In this document: positions 1 to 10,192 of the stretch, one piece after another
Numbering within the stretch: position 1 is the stretch's first letter
Layout of the letters: each line of letters begins with the position of its first letter
Origin: Telmatactis stephensoni
Taxonomy: Eukaryota; Cnidaria; Anthozoa; Actiniaria; Isophelliidae
Length of the DNA stretch: 64,000 bases
Assembly: GCA_029948255.1 (NCBI GenBank)
Contig: JALIZF010001654.1
Coordinates: 300,501-364,500 of the forward strand
Direction of reading: 5' to 3'
The notes under the pieces: generated by a model
Seen by the model: only the letters and a program-made list of their open reading frames with translations
Told to the model about the DNA's origin: nothing
Databases searched by the model: none
Translations under genes and position numbers: made by a program

Positions 1-48
1 AAGGTAATTAATATCAATCTCCACTCCCCCCCTCCCCCCAAAAAAGTG

Positions 49-79
49 ATAATAATAATAATATAATAATAATAATAAC
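49..79. repeat. (TAA)n microsatellite, LINE 3' tail
   Basis: A short run of ATA/TAA triplets with one interruption. On the minus strand it lies directly downstream of the LINE reverse transcriptase ORF, where CR1/L2-group LINEs commonly end in a microsatellite rather than poly(A). Read as the tail of that element. Confidence 0.7.
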
Positions 80-333
80 TTTATTTCAAAACGAATGCTC
101 TATCAAATTTTACAAGTTAGTTGTTGTAAAATCTGGTCTACCTAGAGGTCGTCATATAGTTAATTATCTATCTTAAAGCTAATCTATTATATGGTAATCG
201 ATTAAAAGTATTTATAATATATAAAAATGCGCGCGTGGCAAGATAATTCATTACATGTGTTTACAGGAAATGTAATATTATAATATTAGTTATGAAAAAT
301 TGAAAAATTGTACCCTGGGCAGAGATCACTTAG

Positions 334-3285
334 TTATACGTTGGAAAAATTGTATTTCTTAATTTTCCTTTTAAATGATCTTAAAGAGTCTTCTTTCTTG
401 ATTGACTCTGGTAGAGAGTTCCACAGTTCAACAGCTGAGTATTTGAAACTCTTTTTATATGCTTCAGTCCTTACTCGTGGTAATTTGAGATCGACTGAAG
501 AACGACGCAGGTTATAAACCTCTGTGCCTGGGTTGTTTTCAAAAAGTTCAATCAAGTAAGAAGGTGCTAATTTATTCACTATTTTAAATGCCATAATTGC
601 TTTTTGTTCAAGTCTTATTTTTAATGTCTTCCAATTTAATGAATGGAAGACATGTTTTGTGGGTACACAGTCATAAGGTGCACTAGTTATAATGCGTGCG
701 GCACGATTTTGAAGCTTTTGCAATTTGTCCGCGAGCGTATTGCTAATACTATCCCACACAAGACAACAATAATTGAAGTAGGGTTCAATTATTGAATTGT
801 AGATGTTCACTAAACTGTCCTGTGGGAGGTAGGGCTTAACTTTTTTAATTGTTGCCAGACTGCAAGATATTTTCTTTTTAATATACTCTATATGAGTGCC
901 CCAAGATAGATTCTCGTCAATTTGCACCCCAAGGTATTTTGTTTGAGTAGTTCTCTTGAGGCTAGCACCTTCTACGTTTAAAGAGAAATTATCAGTTTCT
1001 AGAGTAGAAAGGCGCTGGTAACTTCCAATTAACATGAATTCTGACTTGAGTATGTTCAATGTTAATTTATTGGCAAGGAGCCATCTCATAATACTTTGCA
1101 GGTCAGCCTTCATTTGTGTATTTAAACTTAATGTTTCAGTATCAGAAAAGTTTAAGCTTGTGTCGTCGGCATAAAGCTTAACTTTACTAAAATCAATGCA
1201 ATTTGGCAAATCATTTATATATAAGAGAAATAGTGTTGGTCCTAGTATTGTGCCCTGGGGGACACCATAGGAAATTGGCGAGAAATCAGATAGAACTCCA
1301 TTTACAAAGCATTGCTGTGTCCGGTCACTCAGATAAGATTTAAACCAATTGACAGTAAAGCTGTCAAAACCATAGAGACTTAATTTGGAAATGAGGATAC
1401 TATGGTCAACGGTGTCAAAAGCTTTTTTCAAATCTAAGAAGATGGCACCGTTGACCATTTTCCTGTCGATGTTAAAAGACCATTCATTGGTTATATCTAA
1501 GAGCGCTGTAAGTGTTGAGTGGTTTTGTCTAAACCCGGATTGAAATTTATATAGAATTTGATGTTCTGAAATGTAGGATTCTAGCTGATTAAGGATCAGT
1601 TTTTCGAAAACCCGAGACACTGTTGAAGTTACAGAAATAGGTTGATAGTTATTTCGGTCATTGGTTTCACTTGATTTAAAAATTGGTGTTACTTTAGCAA
1701 TTTTCCATTCGTTTGGGAAACACCCAGAGCGAATGGAAAGATTGAACAAATCACACAGATGACTGGAAATAATTGAGGCAGACAACTTAAGAGTCCTATT
1801 TGAGATTCCATCAATGCCCATTGCTTTGTCAGTTTTAACTTCTGTGAGTAGTTTTTCAACGATTTGCCGGTTTGTGGTACTCAAGGAAAATGTTGATGTA
1901 AATTTTGTCATATACTCGGTGAATTCAGCTGGATTTTCATTGTATACAAGCTCTGAAGCGAGTTCTGCTGCAATATTGGTAAAGTGAGAATTCATTTTAT
2001 TTGCAATTCCTTTGGGATCGACATGAGTCTGAGATGACTCCGTTTTTATCTCATTTATTACTGTGTTCTTTGACTTTTTCCCACTTAGTTCATTTATTAC
2101 TTTCCATGTTCTTTTAACATCTCCAGAGTAATCCTGTAGTTTTCCTTCATAATATTTCTTTTTTGTTTTCATTATCAATTTGTTAACACTATTTCTCTTT
2201 TGTTTGTATTTTTCCCAGTCTTCTAGATTACCAGATTGAGAGGCTTTTTTAAGCAAATGGTCTCGCGACTGCATTTCTTTTTTCAATGTACTGGTAATCC
2301 AGGGGGATTGATTGTTTCTCGTACGAATTTTCCTAAGAGGCGCATGTCGGTCAAGAACCCCAATAAAAGTGTTTTTCCAACAAGTCCAGGCCTCATTTAC
2401 ATCTAAAAAATCGTTAAAAATTGGCCATTGTGCTCGTTCGAGATCGTTTTTAAAACACTCTTCATTGAAGTTTTTAAGGTTTCTAGTAATGATGGTTTTA
2501 GGAGCACCCCTTGGGATGCCAACCTTAATGGTTGCGTATATTAACTGGTGGTCACTTATTGATAACGGATAAACACCATGAGAGACTATTTTATCCTTGT
2601 CATTCGTAATCAAAACGTCAATAAGTGACATACTAGTAGGAGTAATTCTTGTTGGCTGGTCTATCACCTGTGTTAACTGGTAGTTATCCAATAGGTCTAT
2701 TAAACGAGAAGTGCAAGACCCAGTGGAGCTAGTGTTTGCAAGGAGATTTGTATTTAGATCACCTAAAATATAAATCTCTTTATAAACAGAATCAATCTTT
2801 TCCAAAAATGCTTCAAATTGATCAAAGCTATCCACAGTCAGTTTAGGAGGTCGATACCAAGTTGTAAACAGAAAGGGACTTGAATTGGTTCTTTTGATTT
2901 CAACAGATAACATTTCCAAATCCTTGATTTCAAAGCATTTTTTTCAAGTGTAATTGATAGAGTCTTTTAGATAAATACAGACTCCCCCACCGCGGCTATC
3001 CCGGTCTTTGCGAAGGCAGGAATAGCCAGGTAGGTCAATCTGTTGGTCATTAGTCCTATAATCTAGCTTCGTTTCGTTAATCGCAATAATGTCAAGAATT
3101 TGATTTCCCATAAATATTTGAAATTCGTCAAAGTGTTTACTTAAACTATTAATGTTAAGCATGGCAATTTTGAGCCCCCTTGAGACTGAAATCAGGGATT
3201 CAAATGAATTCTTTGTATTCAGTGAATTTATCGATACATTATTACATATATCTGTTATGACCTCTGCCTCCGGGTTTGAAGAGAT
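334..3285 (-). pseudogene. LINE ORF2: APE endonuclease + reverse transcriptase
   Basis: The ORF2 polyprotein would nick target DNA and copy the element RNA into the chromosome by target-primed reverse transcription. The N-terminal part (3162 downward) reads LNINSL..., then INETKLD and RGGGVCIYL, endonuclease motifs; the next block has LGDLN and SDHQLIYA (the SDH motif). RT follows: PIFKS, YQPISV, FLDLKKAFDTVDH, SYGVPQGTILGP and the catalytic YADD. The C-terminal part is Cys/His-poor and ends TFKRKIKKYNF-like. Only one internal stop lies within it (TGA at 2944-2946), so the copy is young. The first plausible ATG is at 3162; upstream codons to 3285 are also open. A readthrough start cannot be excluded. 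Confidence 0.85.
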
Positions 3286-3760
3286 TCAGTTATTATCACT
3301 GTTAATATATGCTCTTAGATTTGAACTAAATTCAAAAATACCTTTTTTATTGAGGTGCAAACTGTCCTTGGCCAGACTCCTTTCTGTAATGTTCGCGTTA
3401 TCAATAAAGTCAATGTTATTGTGATCACAATAATTTTTCAGGGACTGGTTGAGCTTGTCGATATTTTCAAGCAAGCTGGGATCATCCTTTCTTGTGATTA
3501 TTGACGATATAGCAATTTTGGTGTCTTGATGGTCTTTTTGAACACTCGAACAAATTGTTGCTATTTTCTTTTGAATCTTCTTCGGGCTTAAAGACTTTAG
3601 GTCGTTAGTTCCTGCATGGATAATGATTTTATCCGGTTTCCTCTTCAATCCAGGTTTAATGTAATGTGCCATATCGTCCGTTGTTGCGCCTGAAAAGGCT
3701 TCACACTTAATCCTGTGCTTTCTTGACAGCTTACTGGCGATGATTGTGAGAGATAGGGGA
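3286..3760 (-). pseudogene. LINE ORF1 fragment: SGNH-hydrolase/esterase-like
   Basis: This is the C-terminal third of a 471-codon frame. It contains IIIHAGTNDL (the GxND block of SGNH hydrolases) and, near the end, a SLHLNKKG stretch that supplies the usual catalytic His block. Such lipolytic/esterase domains precede the endonuclease in many CR1/L2-type LINEs and are thought to act in RNP or membrane association. The Ser block at the N-terminus (GATTDDM) is weak, so truncation at the 5' end is likely. It ends at a TGA, and the same frame continues into ORF2. The fusion to the upstream transposase exon is an artefact of reading through a splice donor. Confidence 0.7.
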
Positions 3761-3785
3761 CATTGCAAGAATAAGAAACACTTAC

Positions 3786-4701
3786 TTTGTATGAGGTCCA
3801 TAAGTTGGCACATTAATGGGATGATGATGAAATAAGAAGAATTCTTTTTCTCTTCAAGGTTCTTCAGACAGCATTTGTTTTTGCATAGTTTGTTATGAGG
3901 TATAGACAGTCCTTGATATTCCATGCAATAAGTGCAGTAGTAGTGCAGCTGGATAGGATTTTTCAAATTCATGAAAAATTTCTTTAGGACAGAAATTGAA
4001 GAGGCACACTGATTTGGGATAGCGCAGTGTAGACTTACAAGTGTTAGTAGATCTATAATTGCCAGTCCAGTCAAACTGTGTCGAACAGCAAATGTAATGA
4101 TAAGTAACATACTAACTGCTACAGAGATTGGTGCCCCATTGTAAATAGGCCGGGTATCTGCAAAATGATCTTGGGTTTTTTCGAATTCCGTTTGGTTGAC
4201 CTCATCTTTGTGATCTAATTCTTCCTCAATGGTGTCGGTCAGTGCTTGTAAATACTCTTCACAGCCATCTTCCATCTGATCCTCTTCACCTGAGGTTGAT
4301 GAATCGTCACTTCCATCTTGTGCTACATCGCGAGCAATAACACCATTTTCAACAAGTTTGCATAGATCACTCTCAAGAAACTGTTCGTAATTGCTATCGT
4401 CATATGAGCATAGTACTTCGTCATGTTCTTCGTTTTCGCTTGAAGGATTTTCATGAACACGAAATGCCTCAGATTCGGAAGTATTCACCTCTGTATATTC
4501 GGTATATACACACGTGGATCCAGTTGACGATAAAGAATTTTTGTCAGGCCAGTTCCTCAAAGTTGTTCGAGGTACCTTTGCTGCTGGCTGAGAAAGGTAC
4601 TGGTTGTAAGGGCCACGCTGTTTACCTTTCTTTTTACCCGAATTCAGATTAAGAGAACCATGAGTGTTGTTGGCGTCGTTGTCGTCCCTTTCATCGGCCA
4701 T
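3786..4701 (-). CDS. First exon of an EnSpm/CACTA-like transposase gene
   Basis: About 305 codons from ATG at 4701 to a strong donor (A|GTAAGTG, GT at 3785-3784 on the minus strand). The N-terminal 170 residues are hydrophilic and acidic (Ser/Glu/Asp-rich, low complexity), as in many transposase N-termini. From about residue 180 it reads YNGAPISVAVSMLLI, then a CTYC..C..C..NKC Cys cluster and FIIIPLMCQLMDLI; this pattern resembles the N-terminal region of animal EnSpm/CACTA (tnp2-like) transposases, which have a zinc-binding loop before the catalytic core. The catalytic exons would lie further left, outside the window, because the LINE occupies the intron. Family call is from memory of motifs. 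Confidence 0.55.
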
Positions 4702-5407
4702 GATATGAAGATCACGAGATGAAGATGAAGATCACGAGATCGTTATAATCGCTCTAGCTGGTCGTTGCAGAGTTATCCGGGTTTTCTTTCTTTTTCTTTT
4801 TTTTTTTTTGCTTTTGGAAAGTGTTTCCTTGTGTCATATACGATATTTTTTGCATCCAAAGAAAATTTGCCCCTTCGTAGATATCAACATGTGGCAAAGT
4901 GATACTATTATAGACCTATATGTGACCGTTGTGACCTCGATCACGTTCACTGCATACCTTATTTGGTACATACGGGACATGACTTACATGGTTTTGGCGG
5001 GCAAATCAAGATTCTGAAGATCGAATTACAGTCGTGAAAGAACCTGCATCGATATCAGAGTTTGTACATGTAGGAATTTTTACTCTCCCTTCTGTTAACA
5101 AACAAAATATGATTGGCGCTAAAAGAAAAGTTGTACCTTTTGCCAAGTTTGCAGAAACGAGTAAGTATTGTTTTGGTGTTTATATTCGTCTGGTAGTTGG
5201 CGTGTTATATCTCGTGATCGACTGAGCTAACTGAATATCACGCTAGCATAAATTATAAGGGTCAGATTTCGTAGCTTTTTTGAGTATTTTCACGTTATTT
5301 TTATTCCATTTCAGTAAAAAATAGTTTTTAAAATAAAATTTTATATTTTGTACACTTGAATATCTTCAAAAGATTGTAAGTTTATGTTCACCACGCGGTG
5401 TCGTTAA
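4702..5407. other. Intergenic, no gene seen
   Basis: Contains a duplicated AAGATCACGAGATGAAGATG motif at about 4707-4740 just upstream of the transposase ATG and a T-tract at 4790-4811. Short ORFs on the plus strand (4808-5225) show no recognisable domain. Confidence 0.4.
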
Positions 5408-5770
5408 TTTGACCGGTGCCCGGTCAATGACCAGCAGTTTTCAATTTTTCCAATATTTCCCCCGAAAAAAAAAAACATTCGTACACCAGCACCATCTCAA
5501 GTATTCTATCTTTATTCAATTACTAAAGAAAGCGCATAAAAATCGAAATAGCCCTATAGGTCTTGCCTCGGCACAGAGTACAATGACCAGGATAAAATTT
5601 TCAGTTCCTCTTTCTACTCCGTGCCGGAGCTAGGCAAATTAAGAGAGCTAGCTAATATAGAATACTGTAGATGGTGTACGAACCTATTTTTCGGGAAATA
5701 TTAAAAAATAAATAAAAACTGCCGGTCATGCAAATAGTATTTCGAGGTTCTTGACCGGCTGCCTGTCAAA
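5408..5770. mobile_element. Palindromic MITE
   Basis: The first and last ~130 bp are imperfect inverted copies: TTTGACCGGTGCCCGGTCAA at the left pairs with a right end ending CTGCCTGTCAAA, and inner blocks (CCCGAAAAA..CATTCGTACACC, TTGCCTCGGCAC) recur inverted. No coding capacity. No clear target duplication. Confidence 0.7.
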
Positions 5771-5840
5771 TAGAGGCTAATTACCAAATGAACGTAAAAT
5801 CACTAGTGTAACAATACACTTGAAATATACGAAAAACTTT

Positions 5841-6021
5841 TTAATAGTCACAGACATGTTTCGACATTGTCCAATGTCATCTTCAGTGTGAAGTACGTTA
5901 CAAGATTTGAATCAAATATATGGTGAATAATGATTGACAACATAATTCTAAGTAAACAATTAATGACAAAAAACTAAAAATAACTAAGTAAACGAACTTA
6001 ATAGAAAGAAGAGATAAAATG
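5841..6021. repeat. PLE inverted end repeat, left copy
   Basis: About 180 bp, nearly perfect reverse complement of 8278-8458. It overlaps the last codons of the GIY-YIG frame and holds a hammerhead. Confidence 0.9.
5848..5891 (-). ncRNA. Hammerhead ribozyme (type I, minimal), PLE 3' end
   Basis: Read on the minus strand: stem I UCACA..UGUGA, core CUGAAGA, stem II GACAUU-GGAC-AAUGUC, core GAAA, minimal stem III (AC/GU with AU loop) and the GUC cleavage site. One extra U separates CUGAAGA from stem II, a departure from the strict consensus. PLE end repeats are known to carry such minimal hammerheads. Confidence 0.8.
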
Positions 6022-6601
6022 TTTGACCTGAACGTTAAGTTCAGGTTTTTCAAAATTGATATGAAAACCCTCTTTGATCTTAAGTTTAAAAGAACTGTTA
6101 TCAGAATCCATTATTTGAAAACAATCAGGAGAAGCATTAGTTTTACAAAGAGGATTAGGGGAATTATTAATATGTTTAAAAATGTGAGAATTTTTATCAG
6201 AAACCAAGTGCTCTTTTATCCTTGTTGTTAAATGGCGAGTAGTTTCACCAATATAATGGGCATTACATCCCACACAAGTAAATTTATAAACAACAAAAGA
6301 TTTAAGAGACATAGGAATTAAATCTTTTACTTGAAAAAGATTTTTTATTTTAAAAGAAGTGAAAACGAGTTTAATGTTAATATCTTTACAGAAACGTTTG
6401 CAAAGCTTATTAAGTTTGATGCTAGTGAGTTTAGAATGATTACCAATGAAAGGAAGTTTGTAGTAACGTACGTTAGAGTCATCAGCAGAGTCAATAGGAT
6501 TAACAGAAATAGGAGGATGTTTGTTTAAGTTAATCTTACTTAGATAGCATTTGGTTACCTTGTCAATAACATGATAAGGAAAGGAATTACGTTTGAGTGT
6601 T
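5998..6601 (-). CDS. PLE C-terminal part with GIY-YIG endonuclease
   Basis: Open frame continuing the RT protein after a 1-nt shift. It starts ETLKRNSFPYHVIDKV, runs through a connector with RYYKLPFIGNHS and KLCKRFCKDINIKLVF, and reaches the GIY-YIG core: VYKFTCVGCNAHYIGETTR, with the YIGET and R..EH residues of PLE endonucleases and the CX2C typical of this clade. The domain nicks DNA to prime reverse transcription. A methionine at 6312 opens only the last 104 residues and is not a likely real start. Confidence 0.85.
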
Positions 6602-8230
6602 TCAGTTTAGAAGGTCAGTTTGAAAACCAGTGTTAGTATTGTTGATTTTAAAAGTTCTGTCGATTAATGTTTTAATTAAAGCAAGCTTATATTTAAAAGA
6701 AGTAAAACTGAGATAATTAGTTAAAAGACCAGTGTAAGTTTTTTTGTGAAAAACAGAAGTTATAAACTCATTAGAAGATTTACTGATTAAAACATCTAGA
6801 AAAGAAATTTTTCCATTTGTTTCTTTCTCAAAAGTAAACTTAATGTTGGGATGTTTACTGTTGATGAAATTAAAAAAGGACATAGCATGATTTTCATTGT
6901 CAAAGAGACAAAGAGTATCATCAACATACCTGCGATAGTATAATACTTTGGGAACTTGGGGATCGGAAAGCCAAAGTTGTTCGTGATAACCCATGAACAA
7001 ATTAGCAAGAACTGGTGCTAAAGGCGAGCCCATAGCAACTCCATCAATTTGATCATAAAAGTTATCAAAAAACAAAAAATGGGTTTGAGAAGTAGCAAAA
7101 TGGAAAAGTTTTTTTAAATCATTTTTGTTAATGGGAAACTTAGGGTTATTTTTAAAGATTAAGTCAATGGCTATGTTAATGGTTTCGTTAAGAGGAATAT
7201 TAGTGAAAAGGCTTTCAACATCAAAAGAAATAAGAAATTTGTCAGTATTAAAAGAAAGGTTATGAAACTCATTAACAAAAGAAAACGAATCTTTAACTAT
7301 ATAAGTATCTGGAATAAGAGGGTTAAGAATGGAACACAAATACTTGGCTAACTTATAATTATATGTCCCAATAGAAGAAACAATAGGTCTGAACGGTGGT
7401 GGTTCACCAGAAGCTCTTTTCTTGTGCAACTTAGGAAGTCCATAAAATCTTGCTGGTTGTGATCCCTTGGGATAGATAAAACTGTATGTTTCATCATCAA
7501 GATGACCTTTGGACTTCAGTTTCCTCAAAAATCTTTGTAGTTGCGCTTCTCTTTGGATGGTAGGATCAGACTTTAAGTGTGTAAATTTAGAAGAATCATT
7601 AATAATTTTAAGACAGGCAGTTCGGTAGACATCTTTATCTAAGATGACTACCCCGTTTCCTTTATCAAGACGTACAATCACAATAGAGTTATTGTTCCTA
7701 AGTTTGCGTAAAATACCATGTTTTTTGAGGTCAGACGGAGAAGGTTGATATCCAGAAATGTAACTATGGGCAAGATGGCCAATCTGAGTTTTGAGTTCAT
7801 TGGCAAGGTCAGGTTTCTTTAGCTTAGATTTCATACCCATATGAATCATTTCAAAAGCTGAGAAGATTTCAGATTTTTTAAGTTGAGGTGGACGAATAGC
7901 AAAGTCTAATCCATTTTTAAGGAGATCAAGTTCAGACTGGTCAAAAGAGAGCGAAGATAAGTTGGTGACAGTGTCTTGATAGGTAAAAGGAAGGGTTGCA
8001 TTTCTTGTGAGGTTTTTTATCTTCTTGTCATGAGTTAATATCGATTTCTTTACTTTACTATCAATATTCTTCTTCAAACTTCGATTGATGATGTACCAGT
8101 CCAAAGGCGATAGTATACTTTTGATAAGAGAAATTTTGTTGTTTAGTTCAGTTTGTAGTTTTCTTTTTTCTTTGTTAGATTTTGTTATAGCACTACGTAG
8201 AAGTCTCTTCCTGATTGCGTAGATGTCCAC
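6602..8230 (-). CDS. PLE reverse transcriptase
   Basis: 542 codons. The N-terminal ~170 residues are Lys-rich and helical. RT motifs follow: VIVRLDKGNGVVILDKD, then FYGLPKLHK, PFRPIVSS, FDVESLFTNIPL, GVAMGSPLAPVLANLF and YYRRYVDDTL, whose VDD supplies the catalytic Asp pair. These are the hallmark blocks of Penelope-like RTs, which are closer to telomerase than to LINE RTs. The product would copy PLE RNA at a nicked target. It stops at 6602 by a frameshift; the downstream frame (5998-6601) continues the same protein, so full length was about 740 residues. Confidence 0.9.
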   Translation of the reverse strand: MDIYAIRKRLLRSAITKSNKEKRKLQTELNNKISLIKSILSPLDWYIINRSLKKNIDSKVKKSILTHDKKIKNLTRNATLPFTYQDTVTNLSSLSFDQSELDLLKNGLDFAIRPPQLKKSEIFSAFEMIHMGMKSKLKKPDLANELKTQIGHLAHSYISGYQPSPSDLKKHGILRKLRNNNSIVIVRLDKGNGVVILDKDVYRTACLKIINDSSKFTHLKSDPTIQREAQLQRFLRKLKSKGHLDDETYSFIYPKGSQPARFYGLPKLHKKRASGEPPPFRPIVSSIGTYNYKLAKYLCSILNPLIPDTYIVKDSFSFVNEFHNLSFNTDKFLISFDVESLFTNIPLNETINIAIDLIFKNNPKFPINKNDLKKLFHFATSQTHFLFFDNFYDQIDGVAMGSPLAPVLANLFMGYHEQLWLSDPQVPKVLYYRRYVDDTLCLFDNENHAMSFFNFINSKHPNIKFTFEKETNGKISFLDVLISKSSNEFITSVFHKKTYTGLLTNYLSFTSFKYKLALIKTLIDRTFKINNTNTGFQTDLLN

Positions 8231-8277
8231 GTTGGATGTGTTTGGTAAAGGAAAACAAATAAAACATCATCAAATCA

Positions 8278-8458
8278 AACATTTTATCTCTTCTTTCTAT
8301 TAAGTTCGTTTACTTAGTTATTTTTAGTTTTTTGTCATTAATTGTTTACTTAGAATTATGTTGTCAATCATTATTCACCATATATTTGATTCAAATCTTG
8401 TAACGTACTTCACACTGAAGATGACATTGGACAATGTCGAAACATGTCTGTGACTATT
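8278..8458. repeat. PLE inverted end repeat, right copy
   Basis: Reverse complement partner of 5841-6021; ends two bases before the 11-bp target duplication. Confidence 0.9.
8410..8453 (+). ncRNA. Hammerhead ribozyme, inverted PLE end copy
   Basis: Same motif as the copy at 5848-5891 but on the plus strand, with predicted cleavage after C8448. Transcribed from the element's own strand it would be antisense, so this copy could act only in transcripts running away from the PLE. Confidence 0.8.
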
Positions 8459-8638
8459 GAGAGGCTAATTAATCGAACGGCTTTATTCTAGCTTTTACTG
8501 CGGTTTTCGGTATTCTGCAAACTCTGACTTTCAAACGGCAACCGCTAATTTGCGTTTTTAAAAACAATTACTTAAGCACATCAGATTAAATATCATTCTA
8601 TCATATTAAACATCATTTTAAAGATAACTGGAAAATTA

Positions 8639-8894
8639 ACACCTGTGTAGTTTTTGTAATCCAAAATATTGATATGTAATAAGTTTGAATACTCCAAACT
8701 AATAATTAAAATCAATATCTGTGTACTATTTTATCCCACACCAGAGAAAATACAGCAAATTGGCACACTGTATCATGGGAAGGATCAGTTGAATACCGCC
8801 GAATATACAACAGCTTTCCTGCTTTCTGATTGGCTGTATTTTCTCTGGTGTGGGATAAATATTAATATTTTGATTACAAAAACTATACAGGTGT
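8639..8894. mobile_element. Palindromic MITE, ~256 bp
   Basis: Ends ACACCTG..CAGGTGT with matching subterminal TTTTTGTAATC / GATTACAAAAA, and an inner stem CCCACACCAGAGAAAATACAGC pairing with the right half around 8833-8856. No coding capacity. Confidence 0.75.
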
Positions 8895-9633
8895 ATTCTC
8901 TATCTAGTTATTCAGATTTTAAATGATATATAATATGTTGGAATAATTTTTACTCTGACAATTGCTAGTGAGTTTTTGACTGAGCAGTTAAACCCAACAG
9001 TTACCTTTACACTGATCGACTCTTGCATCCACATTTGTTTGTGTTATTAATCGTAGTAATGAAATGATGCACAGAAAAAAACATCAACTAAAAATGTACT
9101 TTTTCATTTTGTATAAATTAGATTACACAAGGAAAAGGTTTGATGGCTCCACTGACAGTCCCATCCGCATTGCCCTGCGCAATAAAATAACGTGTCTAGA
9201 GGCACATGCTAGGAAAAAGGCAGGCCAGTAAACTTACACTTAATTACTTTCCTTTTCTTTACAAAATTTAATATATAAAGGAATACTTATAATGAATGTT
9301 ATATCTGTTCAATGGAAATTATATTATTGTTCTGATTGCAATGGAACACATTATGTTATACTAAATATTTGATCATGATTTCATTGTTTGATATGTAGTA
9401 ATCAACATTTACAATAAACCTTGATGTACAAAAAACTGTCAGGTCTGTTCTAGACTAGATAAACAAAATGTCTCTGCATGTAATAGGTAAGGTTATAGTT
9501 ACTATAATCAATATTCCAACTGTAAAGGCAAAATAATTTACTATTAACTTCATCATGTCAAAAACTGCATGTAAGTACATTTTAGTTAATGATTAGTAAT
9601 ATGAAGAATTTAAATATTTTAGTTGACATATAA
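8895..9633. other. Mostly featureless; one possible orphan exon
   Basis: Nothing recognised except the exon candidate at 9122-9227, listed separately. Confidence 0.4.
9122..9227 (+). other. Possible orphan exon
   Basis: A 106-nt open stretch between an acceptor (AAATTAG|AT) and a donor (CCA|GTAAAC). The reading SPIRIALRNKITCLEAHARK has a protein-like composition, but I do not recognise a family and see no partner exon nearby. It may be a relic of a gene or of a mobile element. Confidence 0.25.
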
Positions 9634-9860
9634 AGTATACTAGAAGTATACTTAAGTACGCTAGAAGTATACTGAAAGTATACTATTTAACTTTAAGTAT
9701 ACTTAAAGTACACTTTGCATATAGTATACTTTAAGTATACTTTCAAAGTGGCCAAAAGTATAGTACTTTAAGTATACTTTTATAAGTACATTTTAAGTAT
9801 ACTTAAAGTACAATTGAAGTATACTTTCTGCTAATTTAAAAGTATACTTGAAATATACTG
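9634..9860. repeat. Cluster of AAGTATACTT palindromes
   Basis: GTATAC occurs 11 times in about 215 bp, usually as the self-complementary AAGTATACTT or a one-base variant, with irregular spacing of 10-40 bp. The whole segment can fold back on itself in many registers. Confidence 0.85.
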
Positions 9861-9874
9861 AATTCCTACACGGG

Positions 9875-10130
9875 TTCACTTATTTCCACCTTTTTAACAT
9901 AGGAAACAAATAAGACATGATTTGTCCTAGAAAACGTTTTCTCCAAAAACAAAACTTAGTGAACACAACAAAGCAAAACAAAAATAGTTTCACTGATTTC
10001 CACCTTTTTAACATAGGAAACAAATAAGACATGATTTGCCCTAGAAAACGTTTTCTCAAAAAACAAAACTTAGTGAACAAAACAAAGCAAAACAAAAAGA
10101 ATAGTTTCACTTATTTCCACCTTTTTCCAA
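9875..10130. repeat. 114-117-bp tandem repeat, 2.2 copies
   Basis: Units begin TTCACTTATTTCCACC at 9875, 9989 and 10106. On the minus strand the third, partial unit includes the last codons and stop of the Myb/SANT-like gene (GGNK-stop), so the tandem units were made by duplicating that gene's 3' end. Confidence 0.85.
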
Positions 10131-10190
10131 CAGGGCCTTGAATGCTTGTCTTTGTTGTTGCTGTTGAGCCATAAACATGACTTGCATTTG
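10107..10190 (-). pseudogene. C-terminal end of split Myb/SANT-like transposon gene
   Basis: Reads LQMQVMFMAQQQQQRQAFKALLEKGGNK-stop. The Gln-run followed by a short ALLEK tail is the usual C-terminus of a coral/anemone Myb/SANT-like gene family linked to DNA transposons. Its N-terminal part is 3 kb away at 13151-13739 on the same strand; a TA-flanked element separates them. Confidence 0.6.
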
Positions 10191-10192
10191 TA

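Larger units (their letters stand above)
49..3745 (-). mobile_element. CR1/L2-like non-LTR retrotransposon
   Basis: On the minus strand it carries, in order, an SGNH-hydrolase-like (esterase) segment, an APE-type endonuclease, a reverse transcriptase and a triplet-repeat tail. The esterase-EN-RT order is typical of CR1/L2-group LINEs. The frame is continuous from the esterase to the RT end except for two in-frame TGA codons (3286-3288 and 2944-2946). The 5' end is not sharp; I place it near 3745 because the esterase-like sequence begins just inside a splice donor of another gene. It is probably 5'-truncated and lies in the intron of the EnSpm-like gene upstream. Confidence 0.75.
5784..8460 (-). 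mobile_element. Penelope-like element (PLE), nearly intact
   Basis: A 2.68-kb retroelement of the Penelope class on the minus strand. It carries an RT and a C-terminal GIY-YIG endonuclease, is bounded by ~180-bp inverted repeats, each with a hammerhead ribozyme, and is flanked by an 11-bp direct duplication GAGGCTAATTA (5773-5783 and 8461-8471). The only coding lesion I see is one frameshift between RT and GIY-YIG near 6600. It landed three bases to the right of the MITE at 5408-5770. The inverted, rather than direct, arrangement of the end repeats is a known variant for Penelope elements. Confidence 0.92.

Noticed and set aside
9634..9860. CRISPR-like spaced repeat array
   Set aside because: Repeats are short palindromes with irregular spacing in a eukaryotic context; no spacers of constant length.
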